Part shown: positions 47,301-59,300 of the stretch, piece by piece | Layout: each line of letters opens with the position of its first letter | Numbering within the stretch: position 1 is the first letter of the stretch | Origin: Owenia fusiformis | Taxonomy: Eukaryota > Annelida > Polychaeta > Sabellida > Oweniidae | Assembly: GCA_903813345.2 (NCBI GenBank) | Contig: CAIIXF020000011.1 | Coordinates: 28,700,166 to 28,764,165 of the forward strand | Direction of reading: 5' to 3' | DNA length: 64,000 bases | Translations under genes and position numbers: made by a program | The notes under the pieces: model-generated | Told to the model about the DNA's origin: nothing | Seen by the model: the letters and a program-made list of their open reading frames with translations, nothing else | Database searches by the model: none

Positions 47301-50300
47301 CCAGGTTAATGAGGTTACCAAGTGACCACGTGTATTTTGGAAACTTAAGACCTATTTGCCATGCGAAACACGGTTTAATATTTTGATGAATATGTTGAAA
47401 TATAACAAGGTTTGAGTTTGCTTTGACTCGATTTTTCCACGACTCTTCTTCTTTTAGACGTATTTGGCCTTTTACAATATTTTTGAAAAGCCTTTTTTGA
47501 ATGATTTGACCGCTTTTTACAAAACCGTCAACGTATTCCTTGAGAACGTTGTGCTCTGCGACAATACTCATGATATCGCTAACAAAGCCTAAATGGTCAA
47601 CAGGATGAAGAATGTACGAGGCTAGTCTGTAAAGAAAAATGAATCGTGTAAAGGAATGTTTACAGACACAAAGTCTGTGCCAGAAATTCAATTTCAATAT
47701 CGTAATAGAATTACATATTGACGTGGCTCCTAAGGTTGCCAGAACTACATCTGAGGAGACTCGACTTTCAAGCCCTTGTACAGTTTTGAAAATTTTCCTC
47801 TGGGTAACAGTCAGGGTGTCCTCATCAGCAGGAGAGAGACACCACATTTCAGCCCCGAAAATGGCACGCGGGAGTATGATCGTGTTCCAAATTTTGGAAA
47901 AAATCAGTGGATTTGATCCATTTTTGTGTAGCTTAAGCACATTTTTTAAAGAATAAAATTTTGCATTGAGTTTCTTTTTGGCCAATGTGGCCAGAGGTTT
48001 TGAATCGAAATTTGGAGTAACTTCGTTACCAACATATGTGACCTTTCTGGTTTCGTGAACTGACTCAGCTCCAATGTGCCATTTACGCATGCCTTGATTT
48101 TTTACAAAATTTCTTTTTGACTCATTAAAAATCACAATATTACTTTTGCTGCCTTTACCTGCATGATAAATCATGCGCCATTTTGCGCTGTAAGAAAGAA
48201 CAATATCTAGGAGTGCTTGTAAAGCATTTGGGGTTGTCGAAATAAGAGTGGTGTCGTCGGCAACGAGTATACATGGTATATGTCGATCCCCTAGCTGAAG
48301 ACCAGAATTGGAGTCAATTAGGTCTTTAATTAGGGCGTCGATATAAACCAGAAACCAAAGTGAACTGGTAACTCTACCCTGGCCAACGCCTTGATTAATA
48401 CAGAATTGTCGAGAGTATGTACCATTGTATAATACCAAGGCAGTTGTATCAGTATAACTGTCCACGATGAGTCGCCATGCTTTACCATTAATACCTAAAG
48501 AAAATAGCTTGTAAAAGAGGCCCTTGCGCCACAGAAAATCATATGCCTTGTGGTTGTCCAAAAATGCAGCAAAAACTACACTATTTCTTTCTTTAAAATG
48601 AAGGATTATTTCTTTGAGAGCAAAGAAAGCAAATTGGCTGCTACAGCCTACCTGGTACGAAAATTGTAAAAAATGAGGACAACCTTTAGCTAAGAGTTTC
48701 GGTGTTGACCTAAGGGTTAAGATGCGTTCCCATAACTTGTACATACAACTGGTTAAAGTGAGGCCTCGATAATTATCAGTAATTGTCGACTGCTTACCCT
48801 TACCTTTAAATAAGGAAATGATAATTCCCAACTTAAAGGCCGGTGGAATTTTGGCAATTCTAATCATCGCGTTAAAGATCCTACATAAATAATGAAGAAC
48901 AATTGTATCACAAAATTTGAAGTGCTCAATAGTAACTAAATCGTGCCCTGGAGCTTTGCCGTTGTTGAAAGTGCTCAAGCTATGCGATAATTCGTCAAAC
49001 GTGATTGGATCCTCAAAAATTCCATCATGCATGCTATGAGACTTTTCTAACATTAATGGGAATTGGTTTTCTATGTAATCATGAAAATTATTGTCAAAGT
49101 GATGATGATTAGATTCTTTACCCAAACGTTCATAGTGGTCTACCCAAGCGCCACGGATTAAATCTGGATCGCGAATCATAATACCATCAACTAGTAACTC
49201 ATGGCCAATATTAAGATTGCATTTAGAATGACCATTGTGATTTTTTACTAATCTATAAAACAAAGCGCTGTCAACTTCGGCTGCATCTTGTAAATCTTTG
49301 AGTTGTTTCTGATCGTATTCAAATTTTAATCTTTTTAGTTGTCGCGTAAAGGCACGTTTTTGTAATTTGTAATTGCGAAATGAATCAAAGGCAAGGCCAC
49401 GAGGCCTACCATCACGAATCCAAATGGTTCTTGCCTGTTTCATGGCTTTGTGCAAAGGACCGAGATTGCCTGTCTTCCAATATGGTTTAAGGAATTTACG
49501 AAATTTTGACTTAGGAATAACTTTGTTGCTGCACTGTGTTAAAACACTGCTAAGATTAGAGACGGCATTATCAATTTGCTCTATGGAATCTAATGGTACA
49601 TTTTCATAATGTGAAATATGATCAGTAACCATATTGGAATATAAGTCGAGTTGCTCAGAATTGGCTTTACGCCATCTGGTAACATTGCGCGAAGTACATG
49701 AATCAAGCTTAATATAGGGTAACGTGATGTTGACAACCAGAACAATGGGAAGATGATCAGATACATTCAAGAAATGATCGTCTAAGACGGCACACTCGTT
49801 GACTAAGTCAAGTTTACAATTTGGTATAAAAATGTGATCTATACCTGTTTTATGTTTCCCGCAATGACTGGCGTAAGTGAATCGAGGTCCAGAAGTAATA
49901 TCACGAGAGTTGACAGATACCAAGTTGCAGTCAAAAGCCCAATTCTCGAGGATATTACCTCTGTCATTCGAGACATCACATCGAGGTCCACTAGCGGAAC
50001 TTAAGTGACCATTGAAATCACCAGAGAAAATGACTAACCCAGAGTCAGCATAGGTGGCGTATAATTCATACAGAGTGTCAATCCATTGTTTAAAAACAGC
50101 AATGTCGTGATTAGCTGCCGGTAAATATACTGCAAAGATAAAAATACTATATCCCTCAGAATGAATAAGTTCAATGCCACATATCCTGTCACCGTGTATG
50201 ATTTTCTTTTTGACAAGCATAGAATTCCTGTATAAAATAGCAACTCCGCCGTAACCGCGACAGTTGCGCTCATTTACTCTGATTGACAAACTTTCGTCGC

Positions 50301-53300
50301 ATATGCCAATTGCCGTAAAGTTGAGATCTAATGAATCTAGAAATGAGATGTTATCAGGGCATAGCCAATGTTCGGTTAAAGTGATGATATCGTTTGATTT
50401 CAATAAATTCATGAGATATGGGCTACTAGACATGACACCTCTGCAATTCCAGTTTGCAATTTTTAAATGGCTATTCATAAAATAAGGTAAAATTATGCGA
50501 GCAGTAAGTAATGCATGGATAAGGAAAACAGTACATGTTAATAAGAGTAATACACTGTACATTGACATTTTAGGTATAAAATCCTGTGTCGTCGTATCTG
50601 TCGAGATATGGGCCATAATATGAATTGTCATCATGATATGCATTGTTGCTATAATCGCCTTCGTGCGCGTTGGTATGCCAGTCATCGTGATGAGGACTAA
50701 GTTTGGATTTATCATGCATTGGTTTTGAAACCCATTCTCTACAAACGACATTTCTTGGCCAAAAGTCGTGTTGCAAGGCTTTCTTGAAATCCGAAGCGAT
50801 GACATTTACTCGGACAAGTAGCCATTCGTTTTCTGATCCAGCTTGTTTACGAGCCATTACTCTGAGCCATGTAACAGTTACACCGCGGGATTCAGCATAA
50901 CGTGTAAGAGAAGAACGAAGTTGGTCGTAAGGAACGGATTTCACATATGCTAGAGCCAAACGTTTAGTATTACGTCTGTGAGAGATAACACCTTGAAAGT
51001 CATCATCAACTGACGCCACCTCGTAAAAATAACGAGCCTCATAATTTGCATTAAGATTATCAGCTGATGAAGTCTTCGAAGTGGTATTAATGACACTCTT
51101 AATAGAAGAGCCTTTGAAATCTGTATTATTAGATTTGGGTTTAGCAGATGAGAGATCAGTTTGACTTACGCGCGCACTAACATTTGAAACAGAACTGGCT
51201 TTGTTTCGTGCTCGTTCTGATACTTGTTTATGTGGCCAGGGTAAATTAGTCGGAAATGGCTTTCTAGCACTAGATGTGGATGGCGGGGCAAGTGTAAACA
51301 CATTAAATACCACTCATTAAAGTAGTGGCCATTTTTCAAAATGGCCGCCTTCTAGCCAACGTGTCATAAAACAGTATGTCATTTTATGATTATTCACGTA
51401 TCAAATATAAACGAAATTGCAAAAATCGTAAAATAACACATGTCTTTCACAATAATTGTTTTGTGCTAAAACATGCTTCGCTGCCTGAAAGAATAATCTA
51501 TTATCTTTCAAATAAAACTAAAATCATGCATGGTAAAACCTTTTCTAGAACTGAAGAATTCAAATTCAATATAATTTTGGTCCATGATGTTGCCTAGCAC
51601 CCACCTAGCAACGACACAAACATCCAAAATAGTAAAATTGAAAAACTGGGGGTAAGGAGAATAAAAATTATATCTAAAATTTGGAAAAAGGTATCATCAA
51701 AATTCTAATATTAGTGTGCATAGACATTCAGGAATATGCAGAATACTTTATAAAGGTATTCATAGAGTATTTTTTGAGAAAATCTGTTTTTCTTTCAACT
51801 CGTGAAATTACTTGACGATTGACAGTTTTTTACCTAAAAATTCATAACAGAGTCAATAGTGGCTCGATTTTCAATTTTATCGGCATCAAGTTCCAACTAT
51901 CATAACCTTACCCCTCTACCCCCAATCACCTTGGTTTTTACGTCAAAATGGCTTATATCAGTGGCTCAAGCTAAAATAATTACGGAGATTGAAAAGAAGT
52001 TGCAAAAAGAACTCTTGAAAATTCGAGTGCGGGATCGGATTGCCCCCCCCCGCAGGCATTAGGGTTAAACTAGTTACTTTGATATAACACAAAAGGCGGT
52101 ATTGCCCAAGTCGAGTTTACGGAAAGAATTTTTGTTTATAATTTGGTCTAAAGTCACGCCCGGTGATCGTACAAAATGGATGGAGGGGGAGTGGGCGATT
52201 TCTGCAAGAAAACTCAACAAATTTGGAAGTTTTATTTTTTCAAGAGAAAATTTAAAACTATATTGCCAAATGAATAGGCGCAGTGCATGGCAAAATATGT
52301 TAGGTCTTCTAGTATTTTTTTGAACTGATGTGCTTCTAAGATATGAGATCTATTAAAAAAGGCGCATCATCACTAACGTGCAAAAGTCAATGTTTTTCCT
52401 ATAAATCAGGCAACAATGGTCTACCCGACCTGTAATAAATATGTATAAGGGACGTTTTTATCACACTAATGACATTGCTCACTTTTTAAAGTTAGTTTCC
52501 ATGCGTTATACAAAAAATAATCGAAATAAATTAATATTGGATGGAGGGGGGAGTGGATGGAGGGGGGGGGAGTTATATGTCTTTACGATGGAACAGATTC
52601 ACAAGAACTCGTGTACTTGAAAAAACTAAACTCAGTACCCCAGTAAAAAACTGGATATTATATCTCTGGAGAATGAAAAATGGGAAAATTTGGAGTTATA
52701 AGAATAAATTCAAGTAGCATGTCTTATCATATCTTATATACACGTTACTCCCCCCCTCCATCCACTCCCCCTTCATCCAATATTAATTTATTTTGATTAT
52801 TTTTTGTATAACGCGTGGAAACTAACTTTAAAAAGTGAGCAATGTCATTAGTATTGTGATAATAACGTCCCTTATACCTATTTATTACAGGTCGTATAGA
52901 CCATTGTTGCCTGATTTATATGCGCCTTTTTTAATAGATCTCATATCTTAGAAGCGTATCAGTTCAAAAAAAATACTAGAAGACCTGACATATTTTAGAA
53001 CCTGTGTTAGAATCGATGATGAATCATCTATTATCTATTAAAGAGACATGTGCAAACATCTCTCAAACACTGGATGAACAGAAACTTCAAATAAAACAAA
53101 TTCAAAGTGAAAATGAAGCGTTGAAACGCAATGAACAACAATTGAGAGATTCGGAATTTAGAGCAAAAAATGACTTAAAACAAATAAACTCTACAATCAA
53201 AGATAAGAACAATGAGATTCTTCTTTTGAAATCAAAATTGTCTTTATGCGAAAATGAATTGAAAACAAAACTGAACATAATTGAGGGCAAATTAGCTACT

Positions 53301-56300
53301 GTCCATAAAAATTGTGTCAACACGAACACCACCTTAAATCGAGTTAATGAAACTAGTAAATTGGTGATGACATCTTCTGATAACTCCCCAAGGAGCAACC
53401 ACTCAGATACTGCAAATAGAAATTCACCTGTCGTCACTGATCCATCACCAATAATGCAACACTGTTCCTCCTCACCGCTCCAGAGTACTGACCTACCTGA
53501 ACATAATGCTACCGACATAGCCAAGTCCACCATAACTACAACTGCTGATCAACATGCTGAAGACAACAGTGTCACGACAAATAGTGCTGCGATGGCAACT
53601 AATGTACTCTCTGATGTTACTACTTCTTCTCACTTAACTTCAGCAACTAATTCTAGTGATTGTGCCCATACTTTCTGTTTAAAAGCAGCAATTACACCGC
53701 CCAAAACAACCTATACTAGATCTCCACAAGCGATTAACAAATCCACTGTTAAATCAAAGAAGATTGCTACAGCTAATGTTACAACACCTGTTAACAGTAA
53801 CAGTTCCCCCAGTGCTTCACTACCTATTCCTACCGTTCCTATTTCTTCGAGATCATCTAACTCTGATAGTGTATCCACCTTTAACAACCCGGACGATATT
53901 GGATTCACAGGCGTATATAGTCGACAAAATATTAAACGCCTATTCATATCACGTGTTAGATCTCAACTCCCTTTTGAAGAATTGAGCAACAAACTGAAAC
54001 TGTATGCACGAAACAAAGGTGTCACTGTTACCTTCGTTCGACTCCTGAAGGAATATCACTCTCCTATCACCACAGCTTATTCCTTAAGGCTAAATGTTGT
54101 AGCAAAACACTTTCAATATATAATTGATGATCCTGCCTTTTGGCCTAAAGGTATAATTTCGAAAGAGTGGATTAATAAGAACAAAACTGTATATGAAGAC
54201 TTTGATTAGTTCAAGTGTTATTGTATATATATTTGTCATTCTTTCTATGACTGCTAAACTTTACTTAATGTCATGGAATGTACAAGGCGTCATGTACAGT
54301 ACGCCATATTTATGTCAGAAGTTATCTGACATTGATGTTTGTGTTATACAAGAGCATTGGCTTTATCCTTGCAATGTTAATTATCTTAATTCCATTGATT
54401 CGCATTTTTCTAGTGTTGCTGTCTGTGATAAATCACTTCCTATCGATATAGTAAATAAACGACGCGGCCAAGGTGGCGTCGGGATATTATACAGAAATTC
54501 AATTAAAAATGTTTCGGAATTAGACATTGAAAATGACAGAATCTGTGGAATAAAGATAGGTCTAGAAACTGAACCATTGTATATAATAGGGGTTTATTTA
54601 CCCTGTAGGAATACGTCGATTTTTGAGTACCGTGAGTATGTTCAAAATTTGATGGATATTTTTGATATGTACAATAGTAAGGGTACTGTTATAATTGCAG
54701 GGGACTTTAATGCCCACCTATCCTCTAATATAGGGCCACGCTCTATTGGTGCTATTAACGATAGAGGAAAATGTATCGAGAATTTTATTTTTGATTCTAA
54801 TCTGGTATGTGCTAATGCACAAAACCTGACGACAGGCCCTGTGTATACGTATTGTAGTTCTGATTTTGAACATCAATCATGCATTGATTTTATCATAATA
54901 CCTGCTTCTAAACTGGATTTTGTGAAACAATGTGCAGTCCTTAATGATCATGATTTGATTTTATCCAATCATAATCCGATATATATGCAATTTGAATTAG
55001 AAAGTAGGTGTTTCGAAACTAGCTATAAAAGTGTTCTAAAATGGAATAATGCTAACGAAGACCAGCTCACTAGATATCGTAATGTTGTTAAGAGTAAACT
55101 AAAAGAAATTAACGTTTCGAATGCACATAATCATTCTGATTTGGAAAAGTTGACACATGAAATTGTCGATTGTTTAAATGATGCAGCAGACCTTGCGATA
55201 CCTAAATCTCAATTTCACCACTTTTTGAATCCTTTTTGGAAATATGGTGAAGTTAAAAATCTTCATGTATCAATGCGACAGTTTAGACGCATTTGGATCT
55301 CCGCAGGACGACCAAGAAATCATAACAATGTAGCTTTAACACAATATAAAAATGCAAAACGTCTCTTTCGTGCAGAACTGCGGAAAGCTAAAATAAATTA
55401 TGAACGTAATCTTGATTCTAAATTTGACAAAGCTGCTGAGCTCAACATAAATGATTTCTATCGTCTGGTTAGGAAATCCAGAAAACTTAAAACAAATTCG
55501 CACGAATTACTAGTTGATGGAACAATAATTAGAGATCCATGTCTAATTAGGGACGCATGGGCAGATCATTTTGAGATGTTAGGGACTCCCAAACAGTTTC
55601 CACATTTTGATAATGACTTTATGCGAAATATTGAAACTGAGTTCCAACGCAATTACAAAGAATCATTTTCAAACCATGATACTACCTTAATTAATCCTAT
55701 CGTTACTCAGGAAATACATGATATTATTGTACAGAGTCCTAATAACAAAGCTCCTGGTTTAGATATGGTAACTAATGAACATCTTAAAAACGGTGGTAGC
55801 ATGTTAGTTAAGGTGATCACTGACCTATTCAATGCAATGATTAGACTAGAATATGTCCCGCAAAACCAAAAAATTGGCGTCATTATTTCATTGTACAAGG
55901 GCAAGAAAAAAGATAAATTAATCAGGACAAACTATAGAGGACTTACAATCACCTCTGTTATTAACAAACTTTGGGATACTATTCTCTTGGAAAGGAATAT
56001 GCATATCTTAAAATGTGCAAATGTTCCGCACAAATTGCATTTTGCCCATAATGGCGGGAGTCAAATGGCCACATTCGTTTTTAAAGAAATAGTAGCTCAT
56101 TTCCAAGAGAGAAACTCTTCCATTTTCACAGCCATGCTTGATAATCTCCAAGCTTTTGACTTATTGTACAGGAATGGGCTTTTTGTAAAATTATATAAAC
56201 TTGGAATTAACTCAAAAGCTTGGAGACTCTTTGTCAAATCGTATAGCGACACGAAAGCTAGAATTCTATATGATGGGTCATACTCCCGTGAAATTACTAT

Positions 56301-59300
56301 TAATCAGGGCTGTGGTCAAGGTAGAATTTGCTCATCGCTCTGGTTCATGATATATATTGATGACCTTATAAAAGAATTATGTGATTCTGGCCTTGGAGTC
56401 GCACTTAGCGATGACTTAATATTGCCATGTATCCTAGTAGCGGATGATACTACCGTGTTAGGAACTACGCCTAATGAGCTACAAAAATTATTAGATATTG
56501 TATATAATTACAGCTGTCGCTGGCGTCTAGTATACCATGCAGGATTTTCCTTAGATAAATGTAAAAGTGCCATATTAATATATGATTTGCATTTAAAACG
56601 ATATGATGAAACACGTTGGCACCTTGGACGTGAATCCCTTCCAACTAGACACCAACAAATATACGTAGGCAATATCATTGACTCTCATACTCATGTAAGC
56701 TCTAAGGCAGCTATAACGGAAGCTTGTCTTAAAGCAACACGTACTTTTAACTCTTTGTGTTTTATTGGTATGTACCGTAATGGTCTCAACCCTCTAACTA
56801 GTGCCAAAATATGGAAAAATATTATAATGCCTTCTGCATTTTATGGGTGTGAACTTTGGTTCAATATTAAACAAAATGAAATGGAAAAGCTCGAGCGTGC
56901 TCAACGACAGGTTGCCAAAAGAATCCAAGGTTTCCCTATAAGAACACCTAGTGCTATAGTCTTGAGTACGCTTGGTCTATTGTCCGTTGAGAGTTACATC
57001 AATAAAATGAAATTCCTGTTTCTTGGCAGATTACTGAGAACTGATAATCTATATGTTCAAAAACAGATTTTACTAATTAGAATATCTAGCTTGCTGGTTA
57101 GAAACGTTTTACACCTCAAACAAATGGGCTTTTTGGCTGATATTCTGCAACTTAAAGATTCTTATCCTATTTTATATACTGAGTTTGAACGTTATATTAA
57201 AACTACTGTTGTAATGCATAAATCCAAATGGAAAATGATAGTTAACGCACAAATCTTTTCAAAACAACAGCAATTATGGCACCAAATGCTGGATCAGGAT
57301 GCCTCTCTATATCGCTTTAGAAATAGTCATACAGTGTACGAACCAATAATACATTGGAAATTGGGAATTATTTATCCATTTCACACTTGGAAATTGGGAC
57401 AGCTTTTATCCTTATTAATACTGAACTCAGAAACTGATAGATGCTGTCCTCTTTGCAATAGTGTGACGAATGACATCACAAAACATATATTATTACAGTG
57501 TCAAGTACTATTTCAAGAAAGAGATAATCTATTTAATGCTGTTGTTGATACATTAGGAGTTGTTGACTCAGTGGCGTTATTTAATACTGATGATGAGATA
57601 TTTCTTGAAACTATTTTAGGTAGCAGAACAGATATGTTATTTGATTGTGATGATTGCATTTGGCAACAATTTTTAATAGTATCTGCGGTGAAAATAGATT
57701 ATATTCTAAACCATGCTGTACTACATTTAAATATGTAAATACCTAAACATTTGTAAATAATGTATATTTATTATTATTATTTTATTTGTCCTTAATTTTG
57801 AGTTAAGTTAAAATGTTAAATTGTAATCTTCATTTAATGGAGGAAATAAAGAATATACAATACAATACAATACAATACAATACTGCGCTTATTCATTTGG
57901 CAATTCAGTTGTAAATTTTCTCTTGAAAAAATAAAACTTCCAAATTTGTTGAGTTTTTATTGCAGAAATCGCCCACTCCCCCCCCCCCTCCATCCATTTT
58001 GTACGATCACCGGGCGTGAAAGTTAGATAAGTATAGTTTTGGTACATTCGTTTTGGAATTTGGTCTTTAAAAGAAGACGCAATCCTTCGCTTTTGTTATA
58101 TTGACGAGTCTTCGAATATAACAAATGTTATACATTGACTTGAACGTGTAAAATAACGCCATTAATCCAAACACGAGGGACTTAATATTTTAAACGTGGC
58201 TTCATTTTTTATTTAAAAAGCAATAGTCTCTTTTTAACGAAATTATAATCTGTAGGTTAAAAGTAAGTTAAAATCGAGAAATCAAAAATCCTAACCGAAC
58301 TCGAACCCAGGCAGTTCCTCCATCTTTACTTTTACGTTTCTTGGTTTTACGTAAATGCCCTTGGTACAGTTTATACCCTGCACCGATAATGATCGGGTGG
58401 GAATGACGGCGTTACGAAGTAAAAAGGAAAAACAGCCTTAATCCCTTTCATTCCCTTAATTTTAAAATCATTTTTGTATTTTTATACCTTATTTCTGCGT
58501 CCAGTGCACTGCACTCAAAACAATGGGTGTAACTGCCATATCTCGCTACTTTATTATGTTGTGGAATCAAACTCAGGGACCTGCGTATTGTAATATTTTC
58601 AAACGCACAAGGCGAGTTTTTCTCTTTAAATGATTTTAACGCCTTACCCCTATTTCTAAACTTAAAATTTCAGAACAGAATAATTAAAAGCAACTTACAG
58701 ATTAAGAGCGTAATAATAGCTATCGGCGGGATCGTTCGACGTCAGAGCGAGAGGCGTCCCCTCTGACGGTTCAGACCCAATTCGGAGCCCCTGATTATCT
58801 TCGTGGCCGAAATGATCCAAGTAATTGTCCTGATTTTTCCAGGCATTGTAGTTGTCCCATTTACCACCCGTCTGAGAAAATGCGTGTGTGATGGTAGTAG
58901 AGCATGGGTCATCGGTAGCACAATTGGATGAACACGATGAGGTCAAACAATCTGAAGAAAGAATAAATCGCTTTAAGAATTATTCTTGTTCTGCAGTCAA
59001 TTTCTCAGTGGTTGAACATTCCGTGCCTCCTTGATGCCATTCCAAGAGTCCAGCACTTTACATAACATTTTGTAAATCGGATTATTGCATTTTGTGCCTC
59101 GTCGAATGGTCCGCAATGTCATCCGATTTAACCCCCTCCCCGAATTTCCTCTTGTGGGAGGAAAATTCTTCACTACAGCCCAAGTTGATCTGAATGAACT
59201 TTAGCAAAGAATAATTGATAAAGTCAATGTGGTACGACAAGACCGGGAATTCATCAAACGTGCTTTGCCGGACATTGAGGGACATGTTCAATTGTGGACA

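Larger units (their letters stand above)
46783..51313 (-). mobile_element. LINE, nearly full length, 5'-truncated in ORF1
   Basis: Minus-strand order is a partial ORF1 (51313-50570), ORF2 (50568-46963), a 180-bp 3' UTR with GGAGGAAAATAAAGAA, and an AAACAT microsatellite tail at 46783-46808. The ORF arrangement and the 3' UTR end match the LINE at 52997-57882, so both belong to one family. It lies in intron 3 of paralog C. Confidence 0.85.
52997..57882 (+). mobile_element. LINE of the same family, plus strand
   Basis: Order is ORF1 (53016-54209), ORF2 (54193-57738), a 144-bp 3' UTR ending GGAGGAAATAAAGAA, and a TACAA microsatellite at 57854-57882. Only about 20 bp precede the ORF1 ATG, so the 5' UTR is missing or very short. 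It is inserted in the right arm of a fold-back element, with a loss of about eight arm bases (GCCATGCA in the other arm) at the junction. Confidence 0.88.
52154..58019. mobile_element. Fold-back element interrupted by a LINE
   Basis: The left arm 52154-52560 is repeated inverted as 52745-52996 plus 57883-58019, with the LINE sitting between the two parts. Outer ends are TCACGCCCGGTGATCG and CGATCACCGGGCGTGA. Shared arm words include AAATCGCCCACTCC, AGATATGAGATCTATTAAAA and TTTGTATAACGC. Without the LINE the element would be about 980 bp with arms near 400 bp and a 185-bp centre. It has no coding frame. Confidence 0.8.

Noticed and set aside
50569-50805. N-terminal extension of the minus-strand LINE ORF2 upstream of 50568
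   Set aside because: It overlaps the conserved end of ORF1 in another frame and is not matched in the related LINE, whose ORF2 starts at the end of ORF1.
53004-53015. GTG at 53004 as the start of LINE ORF1
   Set aside because: Non-ATG starts of this kind are not expected in an animal. The ATG at 53016 is in frame and close.
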